A stretch of 64,000 nt of DNA from Rhynchonema sp. JSB1_4 (GCA_030248065.1 JASAMV010004843.1:1-64000), one strand, 5' to 3'. Shown: positions 38,666 through 49,247, numbered from the stretch's first letter. Notes: generated by a model not told the origin, from the sequence alone. Numbers and translations: made by a program.

Positions 38666-39007
38666 CAGATGTGGGAATCGAGCCGGGCCGGGCCGCCTTT
38701 CCGGAATGTCGGGCCGGGCCGGGCCGTGCGAAAAGGCCCGACATTATCGAATTTCATTTCAATAAAAAATCGTGATTTTTTAGGCTAAATTTGCCAAAAC
38801 TTTTCGCGATTCTGCAAATTAGTACCGACCGACTTCCATGATTATCAGGTATTTTTAAACAAAAAACAGTAATTTTTGCACCAAAAATTGCTTCAAAATA
38901 TCATCAGAAAAAGTCGGGCCGAAAAATCGAACTGTCGGGCCGGGCCGACCTCCGGACCTCGTCGGGCTGGGCCGGGCCGAAGTAACCCGGCCCGATTCCC
39001 ACCTCTG
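38666..39007. mobile_element. hAT-like MITE, family D copy 1 (GGGCC-rich ends)
   Basis: A 342-bp element with ends CAGATGTGGGAATCGAGCCG and CCCGATTCCCACCTCTG and a perfect 8-bp duplication CTAAGAAG (38658-38665 and 39008-39015). Both ends are built from repeated GGGCCGGGCC and the middle is AT-rich. No coding capacity. It lies just outside the left edge of the giant palindrome. Confidence 0.9.
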
Positions 39008-39242
39008 CTAAGAAGTGCTTATAGCGATTTTTGACATTTCCAAGCAAAAAATGGTCAATGTTGGTACTTTTCGGGGTCAAAAGAAAAGAAAAAACAAAAA
39101 AAACGTTTTCTTCGGAGCCCGGTAATTTTCGGAATTCGGAAATACCATATTCCCTAAAATAGAGCCCCCCAAATAAAGCCCCAAAAATACAGCCCCCAAC
39201 TTGGAATTCCCCGCTTTGGGGTCGTAAAGTCAAGTTCTTGCA

Positions 39243-39353
39243 TACCGTAAAAACCTAAATACAGCCCCCCCGGAATAGAGCCCCCGGTAATATAGCCCCC
39301 AAAAAGAGGTCAGTGAATTAATAGAGCCCCCTTCTATTTAGGTTTTTACGGTA
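39243..39353. repeat. Small palindromic repeat, family F (left-arm copy)
   Basis: A 111-bp unit whose ends TACCGTAAAAACCTAAATA and its complement form inverted repeats. Between them are direct AATAGAGCCCCC / AATACAGCCCCC units. The same unit is present at the mirror position in the other arm (45550-45662), so it predates the inverted duplication. Confidence 0.7.
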
Positions 39354-39380
39354 AGACACCTTATGTACAACGGTTGAGTA

Positions 39381-39839
39381 CAGTGCTGTGGCTGGGGGGG
39401 GGGGGGGGTGGGGGGGTCCCCCCCCCAATGGTACCCTACCCGCCCCGGCCTGGTACGCTACCCCCCTACCCGCCCCGCTCTGGTACGCTACCCCCTACCC
39501 GCCAACCCGCCCCGTCCTGGTACCCTACCCGCCCCGATTTTTACCCCCCAAATGCCCATAGTTCGGTCAAAAATGCCCAAATTTCGACCGAAAACCCTAA
39601 AAAGTGCAAAAAATTTCGCGCTGCGCGCGATATATGTACTTTTTAGTACATAAAAACAGGCACGCGAAAAAACTTGTGTTGTACCCTACACCCGCCCCGA
39701 AAAATCTCCCCCCCCCCCTCCCCCCCCAAACCGGATTCCCCCCCCCCAAGATCAAGATCCCAGGTACACTACCCCCTACCCGCCCCGGATTTTTCCACCT
39801 ATGTACCCTACCCGCCCCGCAAAAGTAGCCCCAGCACTG
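39381..39839. mobile_element. hAT-like MITE, family C copy 2
   Basis: A 459-bp element with ends CAGTGCTGTGGCTGGG and CCCCAGCACTG and a perfect 8-bp duplication GTTGAGTA (39373-39380 and 39840-39847). Subterminal units are GGTACCCTACCCGCCCC-like, with a core palindrome CGCGCTGCGCGCG near 39617. The opposite arm of the palindrome reads straight through this site (about 45520), which proves the insertion. Confidence 0.95.
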
Positions 39840-39966
39840 GTTGAGTATATGATTACGTAAAGCCTTTCATGGAAGATTTTGACCTAAAAACACTCAATAA
39901 TGACCAGTAACACCCTGACAGAACTCCATTTTAGGGGCATTTTTGGGACCATTTTTTATATTTTGG

Positions 39967-40055
39967 GCAGCGAAAAAATAGAGCCCCCAAAAATACAGCC
40001 CCCCTAAAAGAGGTCAGTGAAAAAATACAGCCCCCTTTGTATTTTAGATTTTACG
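39967..40055. repeat. Family F-like repeat fragment
   Basis: Units AATAGAGCCCCC and AATACAGCCCCC are followed by TTTACGGTAAATT. It is present in the left arm only: the right arm goes directly from AATGCCCC to the AATAATT region near 44600. It is probably an independent insertion of the same small palindromic family. Confidence 0.5.
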
Positions 40056-40763
40056 GTAAATTAAAAAAATTACTCGAATTATTTTTCAGGTAAAATGCGT
40101 TTCTCGGTCACAAAATGGCGAGAAATTTTCTTGAGGCTTCGAACCTATGTTATAAAATCGTTTTAAAAAGACCTAAAACAGCTGAAAGTGACCCCTTTTC
40201 GTGCCTGAAACATGCAGGCGGGGCTTAGCAAACCATAAGCAAAGCAAAACTTCCTCAAAACAGGGTGTTTTTGACTTCGGACGGAATTCCTTAAGTACTG
40301 GTTTTTTCGGATCTTGTGTAAAGGTTTTCGCGCAAGCTTGCAGATGGGAATTGAAATTTGAAATGACCCAAGTCCGAGACATCTGGTTCGATTTGATCCT
40401 CCTACCCTACCTAGGTAATTTTTAACTCCTCTGTCCTCTACCATTAAAAAATCGGAAAATTTCTCTCTATTTTATTTCCCTCTTCCCGTTCGCTGCTGCC
40501 AAGTTTGTTCTTGATGATCCGGCCACTATTGGCTGCCATCCACATGCGCCATCTTCAGTCGGGTGGTGGAAGATTCGATGGGAAGGCCCGTAATGCGTAA
40601 ATCGAATTATAGTGAGTATTCCTGGTGCCCATAGTCAATTTTTTGATGTGCCCATGAGCACTTTTACCGAGTTTTGAGGTGCACATGGGGACTGGAACTG
40701 GAGAAAGGCAGTTTCCAATGTAACAAAAGAAGCTAAATGTTTTCCCGGTCTGTCAACACAGTT

Positions 40764-41289
40764 TGCGAGGTTGCAATGTTTTACCAAATTTTGGTCATGG
40801 TTCTTTTTTTTGATATACGCGTCTCTTGTCGTTGTACTGCATAATTTCGCCGCTATCCCTCCCTCATTTTTCCTTCATACTATTTTCCTTTCTCAGCTCC
40901 GTCCTCCTCCACACACCTTCCCAAATCTGCACCCCAGCTTCTGCACACCGGTAAAATTATACAGTACTGGCTTGTGCTTTGTTGTCAGCCTATAACCTTA
41001 GGCTTCGCTGCCAGCCAGGAAAAGACTTCAAAGCACTGTTTTTGTTACGTGTCTTTTTTAATCTATTTTCAGTCTATGTTTTTAACTTTGAGGTGGCGTG
41101 CAAGGTATCCGTGAACCATCCCGCTCAGCAGCAATTGGTCATTTATGAACACAATTTAATATAATGATGAGTGATCCTCCCCCACATTGTAGGCCACCTC
41201 ACTTTTGCTGACTTTATTCACACAAATCTCATGTGGTGTTTCGAGAAAGTTACGAAACTTCGCAAAATATGTACATGCGTATACCGTAC
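40764..41289. other. Arm-specific spacer of the palindrome
   Basis: About 525 bp in the left half that I could not align to the right half (where the equivalent interval is about 42166-42511). No recognisable coding sequence in either. Confidence 0.4.
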
Positions 41290-43390
41290 TCTAGTATAGT
41301 AAATTTCCAAATTCGCTGCCGCACAGTAAAGTACGCCCCATAGTTAATGTCAGGTTCTAGACCCGAAAATCAACTTGTGAAACATTCAGACAGCCAACAC
41401 ACACGCAGCTTGCCAGACAGCCAGGCAGCTGTGCGCAATGTTTCAGAACCGCGCATGGTTAGCGTTCGGGTTTATATCCTGACATTAAAGCGGGGGTCCA
41501 GGCAGTGGGGTCACTGCGCCAAACTTGTTCAACTTTTCACAGGTTATAGTCGACATTAATCTCAACACAATTCCATTTACAGAACTTTAATTGAAGCAGT
41601 ATCGACCGAGAACAGCGTCGCCAAAGGTACTAACTCGGGAACAAAATAAATTTCGGACCAGCTGCCCAAAAACGACATTTATAGCGTGTGAAGATACGTC
41701 ACCAATCTCTTTTTATTCGCTGGGTTACGGTAGTTTCAGAACTGCACTGGATAGAAAAATGTTTCACACGTGCCAACTCAGTGCCAACTCACCATCAGAA
41801 GATAAGCGCACCAACATTTGGGGAACAAAACGCTCGATGACCACGCTGGTTTGGGCTGTGCTACCGTAACCCAGCGAATAAAAAGAGATTGCTGCCCTAT
41901 CTTTACACGTTATGAATGTCGTTTTTGGGCAGCTGGTCCGGAATATTTTATACTCCTGGGTTGGTACCTTTGACGATGTCGTTTTCGGTCGATACTGAGG
42001 CTACCGATTTCATATAAGCTGCATTATATTCACATGAATTGCGACACACGGATCTGAAGTTTTCAGCAAGTTTGGTGACCGGACCTTACTGCCTGGACTC
42101 CCGCTTTAACTATGGGGCGTATTTTACTGTGCGGCAGCGAATTTTGAAATTTACTATACTACTGTACTGCCAACAACAGGCGGCAAATTGGAGAGCTTTA
42201 TATAGTTCTTGGGGCTCATTATAAGTTTACTTTTAGTTTGCTTTCATTACCATAATGAGCCTTCCTATACGGAGACGTAAAAAAGTTTTTTCAACTGTTA
42301 TTTTCTAGAAAAAGTTTTTTTAAGTTTTCAAACTTTTTTCCAACTTCAAGTTGTGGAACTCCCTATATATGTAGCAAAACGTATTTTTTGACATTAGGTA
42401 TACGCAAGTGAGGAATCATTATGCGTCTAACACCAAAATTACCGCAATCAGTGCGAAACCAACGTACCGGCGATCTTTCACATCTTTTTTTTAATCTGGA
42501 GTACGCCAACAAACTGTGTTGACAGACCGGGAAAACATTTAGCTTCTTTTGTTACATTGGAAACTGCCTTTCTCCAGTTCCAGATCTACAGTCCCCATGT
42601 GCACCTCAAAACTCGGTAAAAGTGCTCATGGGCACATCAAAAAATTGACTATGGGCACCAGGAATACTCACTATAATTCGATTTACGCATTACGGGCCTT
42701 CCCATCGAATCTTCCACCACCCGACTGAAGATGGCGCATGTGGATGGCAGCCAATAGTGGCCGGATCATCAAGAACAAACTTGGCAGCAGCGAACGGGAA
42801 GAGGGAAATAAAATAGAGAGAAATTTTCCGATTTTTTAATGGTAGAGGACAGAGGAGTTAAAAATTACCTAGGTAGGGTAGGATCAAATCGAACCAGATG
42901 TATCGGACTTGGGTCATTTCAAATTTCAATTCCCATCTGCAAGCTTGCGCGAAGACCTTTACACAAGATCAGTGTTGGAGGTACTCTGGAGGGGGGGATA
43001 CCTACTGTACCGCGCTCGGAGAGGGGGGATACCTACTGTACCAGAGCCGATGGCCTGGGGGGGGTTATGTACCTAGGGGGGGGGGGTTGGGGGGGTTGGG
43101 GGGGGTGAGGTGTTGGGGTGAAAATTTTTTATGTGTTTATTATGTGTGGAATCGTGTGAAAACGTAGTATTTGCGCGCGTAGCGCGCGAATTTCGGGTAA
43201 TTTGAGGTAAAATCCACTGATTTTGCACTAATTTCGGCCATTTTGGTCAAAAATTGGCACTTTTGGGGCAAAATCGGGGGGGATACCTACTGTACCGGGG
43301 TGAAAATCGGGAGGGATACCTACTGTACCATGCCAAACATCGGGGGGGATACCTACCTACTGTACCAGGCGAGGGGGGATACCTACTGTA

Positions 43391-44308
43391 CAGAGGTCGC
43401 AATCGGGCCGGCCCGACCTCGGGCCGGGCCGGGCCGCGATTTTGGGCTTTTGGCTCGGGCCGGGCCGGGCCGGGCCGGAGATTTGGAGGGTCGGGCCGGG
43501 CCGGGCCGGGCACCCCGGCCCGAAGCTTCTGAAGTGACTTATTTTACTGAAAATGTAGGGATTTTTTTCAAATCAAATTCAAATTTTATTTGCAAGCTCA
43601 CGCAAAGACCTACAACGAGATTTTTGTCAAAGAGACCACATTTTTGTCAAAAATACTAAAATTTCTGACGGATTCGGCAAGTAAGTGATCAGTATTGTCT
43701 CTATCTGACGACCATTTCATGGAAAACAATGTATTTTCAACCAGTGGTGTGGCTACCCAGGCGGGGCGGCAACCTACAGTACCACCAAAAATGTGGGACG
43801 GCAACCTACCTACTGTACCGGCCGGGCTAAGGGGGAACAAAATTTTTTCGGTCGAAATTTTGAAGAAAATGTGCTCTAAAACCCTAATTTCGCGCGTAGC
43901 GCGGCGATTTATCGCCGATTTGGAGTGAAAAGTACCGATTTTATATACCATTTTGAGCCAAAAATCGCAACTTACTGTACTAGCCGCCGGGCGGTGACCT
44001 ACATAGTGTACCAGGATGGAGCGTCAACCTACCTACCTACTGTACCTAGGGGGGACCCCCAACCCCTGCAACACCGTTGTTTTCAACCAAAAAATAGGTT
44101 AAAAAAAATCGCAAAAATTATGACAAAAATTGGGTTAAAATCTGAGCCAAAAAATCGGGCCGGGCCGGGCCGGGCCGGAGATTTGGGGGTTCGGGCCGGG
44201 CCGGGCCGGAGGTTTGGGGGTACGGGTCGGGCCGGGCCGGGCCGGGCCGGAGATTTGGGGGCTCGGGCCGGGCCGGGCCGGCCAAACCCGGCCCGATTGC
44301 GACCTCTG
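43391..44308. mobile_element. hAT-like MITE, family D copy 2, nested in family G
   Basis: Ends are CAGAGGTCGCAATCGGGCC and GGCCCGATTGCGACCTCTG, with a perfect 8-bp duplication CTACTGTA (43383-43390 and 44309-44316). Both ends carry long GGGCCGGGCC arrays. The interior is AT-rich and matches copy 3 in opposite orientation. A family E element (43742-44079) is inserted inside. Open frames rich in Gly/Arg/Ala/Pro across the GGGCC arrays are repeat artefacts. Confidence 0.93.
43742..44079. mobile_element. hAT-like MITE, family E copy 1, nested in family D
   Basis: A 338-bp element with ends CAGTGGTGTGGCTACCC and CAACACCGTTG and a perfect 8-bp duplication TTTTCAAC (43734-43741 and 44080-44087). 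GGTACAGTAGGTAGGT units occur at both ends, with core palindrome CGCGCGTAGCGCG near 43890. It is the innermost layer of the nest. Confidence 0.93.
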
Positions 44309-44698
44309 CTACTGTACTGGGGGGGGCTACCCCCCCCAAACCCCCCCCACCTCCAACACTGCACAAGATCCGAAAAAACCAGTACTTAAGGAATTCCGAA
44401 GTCAAAAACACCCTGTTTTGAGGAAGTTTTGCTTTGCTTATGGTTTGCTAAGCCCCGCCTGCATGTTTCAGGCACGAAAAGGGGTCACTTTCAGCTGTTT
44501 TAGGTCTTTTTAAAACGATTTTATAACATAGGTTCGAAGCCTCAAGAAAATTTCTCGCCATTTTTTGACTGAGAAACGCATTTTCCCTGAAAAATAATTC
44601 AATTCCCAAAAATGCCCCTAAAATGGAGTTCTGTCAGGGTGTTACTGGTCATTATTGAGTGTTTTTAGGTGCATATCTTCCATAAAAGGCTTTACGTC

Positions 44699-45508
44699 CA
44701 GAGGTCGCAATCGGGCCGGGTTTGGCCGGCCCGGCCCGGCCCGAGCCCCCAAATCTCCGGCCCGGCCCGGCCCGGCCCGACCCGTCCCCCCCAATCTCCG
44801 GCCCGGCCCGGCCCGAACCCCCAAAGCTCCGGCCCGGCACGGCCCGGCCCGGCCCGAATTTTTGGCTCAGATTTTATTTAAATCAATTTTTGTCATAATT
44901 TTTGCGATTTTTGAATCAATTTTTTTTGTTGAAATTTCATTGTGTTCCATGAAAAAGTCGGCAGATAGACAATACCAATGGTGTGGCTGGGGGGTCCCCC
45001 CTAGGTACAGTAGGTAGATGACGCGCCATCCTGGTACAGTAGGTAGGTCGCCGCCCCCCCGGCTGGTACAGTAGGTTGCTATTTTTGGTTCAAAATGGTA
45101 TAAAATCCATATTTTTCATTCCAAATAATCGAAAAATTTGGAGGGTTTTAGAGTACATTTTCATCTAAACTTGGACATGAAAAATTTTGTTCCCCCCTAG
45201 CTCGGCCGGTCGGTACAGTAGGTAGGTTGATTTCAGGCCTTTCTGGTGGTACAGTAGGTTGATTGCACGCCTGGGTAGCCACACGACTGGACAATGATCA
45301 CTTACTGATCACTTACTTGCTGAATGCATCAGAAATTTTAGTATTTTGGACAAAAAAAACCCCACTTTTTCAGTAAAATAAGTCACTTCAGAAGCTTCGG
45401 GCCGGGGGGCGCGGCCCGAGCCAAAAGCCCAAAATCGCGGCCCGGCCCGGCTCGGCCCGGCCCGGCCCGGCCCGGCCCGAGGTCGGGCCGGCCCGATTGC
45501 GACCTCTG
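44699..45508. mobile_element. hAT-like MITE, family D copy 3
   Basis: An 810-bp element with ends CAGAGGTCGCAATCGGGCC and GGCCCGATTGCGACCTCTG and a perfect 8-bp duplication TTTACGTC (44691-44698 and 45509-45516). It contains its own independent family E insertion at a different internal position from copy 2. The empty site is visible in the left arm near 39857. Confidence 0.94.
44976..45289. mobile_element. hAT-like MITE, family E copy 2, nested in family D
   Basis: Ends are CAATGGTGTGGCTGGGG and GTAGCCACACGACTG. The flanking 8-mers GACAATAC and GACAATGA match at 6 of 8. GGTACAGTAGGTAGGT subterminal units are present. The CG-rich core palindrome of other family members is missing. Comparison with the family D interior near 43693-43720 shows the empty target. 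Confidence 0.85.
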
Positions 45509-45549
45509 TTTACGTCATCATATACTCAACCGTTGTACATAAGGTGTCT

Positions 45550-45662
45550 TACCGTAAAAACCTAAATAGAAGGGGCTCTATTAATTCACTGACCTCTTTT
45601 TGGGGGCTATATTACGGGGGGCTCTATTCCGGGGGGCTGTACCTATTTAGGTTTTTACGGTA
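45550..45662. repeat. Small palindromic repeat, family F (right-arm copy)
   Basis: Mirror copy of 39243-39353 in the other arm, with inverted ends TACCGTAAAAACCTAAATA and complement and GGGGGCTCTATT direct units. Confidence 0.7.
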
Positions 45663-45715
45663 TACAAGAACTTGACTTTACGACCCCAAAGTGGGGAATT
45701 CCAAGTTGGGGGGCT

Positions 45716-46144
45716 TATACTTGCGGCTGCGGGCTGGAAAAAACCGTTTTTTTTTCGGAAAAAAAAACCGAAAAAAAACCGTTTTTTTCCGAGGCCTGGA
45801 AAAATACGTTTTTATTTTTCCGGAAATTTTTCCAAGTGGCAACTTTTGGAAAAAAACGGTTTTTTTCCAAAAATTTTCGAGAAATTTTCCAAGGTCGCAA
45901 AATGATGTTGTCAAAACCGCTGTAAATCGGTCCTAAACAGTTCAAAATGAGCAGTTTTTAATCTCCAAGTGCATTTTTAGCCTGTTTCAGACCATTGCCC
46001 GACAAAATTTCCTTCAAAATAGGCGTTTTTGGACCATGGGTATCCTTAAGTACTGGAAAAATATTTGGAAAAAAACGGTTTTTTTTCCGAAAAAAAAACG
46101 GTTTTTTTTCAAAAATATATTTTGCGGAAAAATACGCAAGTATA
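45716..46144. mobile_element. MITE, family H copy 1 (TATACTTGCG ends)
   Basis: A 429-bp element with terminal inverted repeats TATACTTGCG / CGCAAGTATA and a perfect 8-bp duplication GGGGGGCT (45708-45715 and 46145-46152). The interior alternates A-runs and T-runs around CCG/CGG (AAAAAACCGTTTTTT). The empty site is in the left arm near 39197. An 8-bp duplication fits hAT, but the termini do not look like the CAGTG families. Confidence 0.9.
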
Positions 46145-47600
46145 GGGGGGCTGTATTTTTGGGGCTCTATTTTGGGGGGGCTCTATTTTAGGGAATACGG
46201 TTTTTCCGAAAATTACCGGGCTCCGAAGAAAACGTTTTTTTCGTTTTTTTCTTTTGTTTTGACCCTGAAAGGTACCAACATTGACCATTTTTCAAGATTC
46301 AAGATTTATCTGTTTGCCACACGCAAAGACCAAACACTGATCAGGACACACCCAAAATAGCGAGAATGGCAAAATGCAAGAAAATAAAACAGAAAGACAA
46401 ACGAACCGGAACCAAACCAGTACAAACGAAATCCAAAATGCGGAATCCTCAAACACGGCTAACACAGTTGACAATGGAAACAATAGCGAAAATATGATGT
46501 TTGCCAGCCGCCAGCGAATTGCTTTTAATTCAATAACGGCTGTACAATTAGTTTTTGTGAATGATTGATTGATAAAACGATCTGAAAAGCAGCATTCAGG
46601 CAAGTTGAGTCAAGATCAGTCAACGACGGCTGAAAATTTTGAGTGTATTTGGCCAAAAACTAGGCCTCTGCAACACGAGTTTAGTTTTGTTTTAAAGGCC
46701 TTTGTTGTGCGAGCACAAACCACGCTCTCGGGGAGACTGTTCCAGTCCAGAGATCCACGACGCGATGAGCCCAGTATCCGGACAAGGTCGCACCCACGCC
46801 ATGGACCCGCCGCAGTCGGTGGGAGTGACCCCGGGTCGGGCGGCCGGTGTCATGTGAGTGGAAAAATGTTTCCTTGGTAACCCCAGGTATAAGCCCGGAA
46901 ATGACCTTGTGCACAAGCACAGATCATTTACCGTGCGGCGATAAATTAAAGGGTCCAGTTTTAATGCATGCAGACGCTGCTGGTAGGACAGCGTGTGCAT
47001 GCCTGGAACATATTAGGTGAACCGGCGTTGGATTTTTTCAATGTTTTTGGCAAGGGTAACATTCTGAGGGGACCAGACCGCCGTGGAGAACTCAAGTAAA
47101 GGCCGCACATATGCCAGGTAGAGCCGTAAAAGGAAAGCAGAACTCCTGGAGTGGAAGTTTCTGCGGATGGTTTTTTACATTTTACCGGCGTCAGCAATAA
47201 TTTTGCCAACCTGAGACTCAAACCTGAGACTGTGTTGGTCGATGAGGACACCCAGATCCCGGACATAGGGGGGAAAATGATCTGCTCTCCTCCACATTGG
47301 TAAATGGGCGGGTCTTGGGGGCGATCCCCAAGTCTGACACCAACGGTCTTTTGAGTGGCCAATGCCAACCCATTTGCGGACATCCAATTCTGTACTGCAT
47401 TGATGTCAGCCTGGAGGGTTTGCAAGTCCGCATCACTACGGATTTCCCTATATATTTTAACCCAAAATGCATTCGACACTGTTCCCCACTCTACTCTGCT
47501 GCAAAAACTGCAGCATTACGGATTCCCCCATCATTTACTAAACTGGGTCCGATCATACCCAGCCAAACGGTCGGTCCCAGCGGGTTCGAGTCGGATCAAG

Positions 47601-48007
47601 CAATGGTGTAGTTGGGGGGGGAGTGGGGGTCCCCCCTAGGTACAGTAGGTAGGTTGCCGCCCCTCGCCTCTGGTACAGTAGGTAGGTTGCCGCCCCTGCC
47701 CTGGTACAGTAGGTAGGTTGCCGCCCCACCTAACTTTTCACCCAAAACATTCATTTTTGGCTTAAAATTGCATAAAATTAGCATATTTGTCTGCAAGTAG
47801 GCGAAAAATCGCGCGCTGCGCGCGAAATTAGTGTTTTAGGCCACATTTTCTTCACTATTTAGACATAAAAAATTTCGGTTTCCAGATGACCCCCCCCAAA
47901 GTGGTACGACCCCCCCCCCTAGCTCGGCTGGTACAGTAGGTAGGTTGCCGCCCCGCATTTTGGGTGGTACAGTAGGTTGCCGCCCCGCCTGGGTAGCTAC
48001 ACCACTG
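47601..48007. mobile_element. hAT-like MITE, family E copy 3, inside the retrotransposon
   Basis: A 407-bp element with ends CAATGGTGTAGTTGGG and GTAGCTACACCACTG. Three GGTACAGTAGGTAGGTTGCC units lie near the left end and two at the right. The core palindrome is CGCGCGCTGCGCGCG near 47810. The flanks share only CGGAT, so the target duplication is degraded or the ends are altered. Confidence 0.85.
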
Positions 48008-48123
48008 GCGGATATGCTGTGTCTGGGTGGGCGCCGGTTTCGTCCGGAGTTGCCCAGGGCAGTGGCTTCTGCCCGACCCTTTTTCTCATCCTAATAAACG
48101 ATATCGTCGGTGTAGTGCATCCG

Positions 48124-48383
48124 CAGTGTAGTTCCTGGGGGGAGGGGGGTCCCCCCCTCGGGTACGTCTGTTCCCCCTCCATGGTACGCCTGCCCCACTG
48201 TTCCCCCTCCGGGTACGTCTGCTCCCCCAATTTTTATCTTAAATATGCAAATTTTGGCCTAAAATAGGCATTTTTATGTTTTATGCATTTTTATATTTTT
48301 TTATTTTTTATATTATTTTTTAGGCACCCCTCCGAAAAAAAGGGGGTACTGCCTGTTCCCCCTCCGGACCAGGAACTACACTG
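48124..48383. mobile_element. hAT-like MITE, family A copy 3, inside the retrotransposon
   Basis: A 260-bp element with ends CAGTGTAGTTCCTGGG and CCAGGAACTACACTG. Both ends carry the GGTACGTCTGTTCCCCC version of the subterminal unit. The flanks share GCATCC. It separates the reverse-transcriptase segments INDIV and LYADA. Confidence 0.87.
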
Positions 48384-48543
48384 CATCCAGGTACCACCTG
48401 CCTGTATCTCTATGCTGACGCCATTAAAATTTTCGCCTAATTTTGTGTGGCAAAAGTTTCTTTTCGAACACTTGCGCACCATGTGAAGGTTCGGTTCGCC
48501 CGATTTTTGGGAAAATAAGGTTCATTTTTGTCTTTGTTGAAAC

Positions 48544-48870
48544 CAGTGTAGTTCCTGGTCCGAAGTGGGAGATAGCGGACCCTCCGTTTTTTTCGGAGGG
48601 GGACATAGTGTACCCCCGAGGGGGGGAAGGGGGAGTGCCAAATTCAGGAAAAAGTCTCTTTTTGAGGTTGAAAATTTGACCTATTTTTGCCCCTTTTTGG
48701 AAAAAAATTCTTCATAAAAAGGTATTTTGGCGACTTTTAAGAACATTGACCTGAAAACCACACATTTTTGGCCTAAAAATGCCCATTTTAGGCCTAAAAT
48801 GCCTATTTTAGCCAAAGATTGGGGAGATAGTGTACCCGAGGGGGACCCCCTCCCCCCAGGAACCACACTG
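48544..48870. mobile_element. hAT-like MITE, family A copy 5
   Basis: Ends are CAGTGTAGTTCCTGGTCC and CCAGGAACCACACTG. The duplication is GTTGAAAC (48536-48543 and 48870-48877, allowing one shared G). It carries the GATAGTGTACCC version of the subterminal unit at both ends. Confidence 0.88.
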
Positions 48871-48878
48871 TTGAAACT

Positions 48879-49247
48879 AGGTAGGTAGCCCCCTGCCACG
48901 AATTCACTGGCTTTTACATACACACGTTTGTATTATAGCTGTTGTTATTTTAGACTCGAACATCGAAAAGTCACAGTTTCGATAGTCGTGTGGCGCACAA
49001 TTAGTGCGATTGGCAAAAATCACTGATCGATAGCCAACCAGCACTGGCACATATTTGTTGGTTGACTCCCTGGCGCGACTGCACTTTCATCGACAAATTG
49101 GTGGCCACTGAATTTTAAAACAGGGCACTCAATCCTGTTCACTCACTCACCCTCAAACTTGTGAACGTCGTGCCAAATAATCAGAAAAACAAGAGGGGCG
49201 ACTTATCCTTCGTTATTCTTGCGCCGTTTTGATCACTGCGTTTCGTG
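48879..49247. promoter_or_regulatory. Upstream region of RAD23
   Basis: About 370 bp between the last MITE and the RAD23 start codon. It must contain the promoter or 5' UTR. I see no clear TATA box. An ATTAGTGC motif copy (CACAATTAGTGCGATTGG) is near 48997. Confidence 0.4.

Larger units (their letters stand above)
42970..44361. mobile_element. hAT-like MITE, family G, hosting two nested elements
   Basis: Ends are CAGTGTTGGAGGTAC and CCACCTCCAACACTG, with a perfect 8-bp duplication CACAAGAT (42962-42969 and 44362-44369). Subterminal units are GATACCTACTGTACC, related to the GGTACAGTAGGTA units of family E. A CG palindrome GCGCGCGTAGCGCGCG is near 43172. A family D element (43391-44308) interrupts it. 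The empty site is visible in the opposite arm near 40316. Confidence 0.92.
39047..46297. repeat. Giant imperfect palindrome (inverted duplication)
   Basis: Sequence from about 39047 to 41727 reappears in reverse complement from 46297 back to about 41867. Clear matched blocks are 39047-40763 with 42512-46297; 41290-41345 with 42108-42165; 41489-41530 with 42060-42105; and 41535-41727 with 41867-42010. The central loop is about 140 bp. The right arm is longer because it received insertions at 42970, 44699 and 45716; the left arm received one at 39381 and another near 39967. The arms are diverged by scattered substitutions, so this is old or error-rich. I see no terminal duplication at the outer edges. 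It may be a foldback-type element or a simple inverted duplication. Confidence 0.85.
46293..48430 (-). pseudogene. Broken non-LTR retrotransposon (CR1/L2/Jockey-like reverse transcriptase), twin-priming inversion
   Basis: The 3' half lies on the minus strand (about 47460 down to 46293). It encodes the region after the catalytic palm, KIYREI ... LADINAVQNWM-like ... VRDLGVLIDQ and thumb ... LRLYLAYVRPLLEF ... WSPQNV ... KIQRRF, then an ORF end and a TTCAAGATTCAAG-type tail. The 5' half is inverted: on the plus strand from about 47463 come NAFDTVPHSTLLQKL, then SSGVAQGSG...ILINDIV near 48035-48110, then LYADAIKIF near 48406-48435. Two MITEs (47601-48007 and 48124-48383) and frameshifts disrupt it. 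The catalytic YADD box reads YADA. It is not functional. The clade assignment is by overall motif layout only. Confidence 0.85.

Noticed and set aside
43243..45017. Several Gly/Arg/Ala/Pro-rich ORFs on both strands
   Set aside because: They are translations of the GGGCC arrays of family D MITEs, present in inverted copies and bounded by transposon ends.
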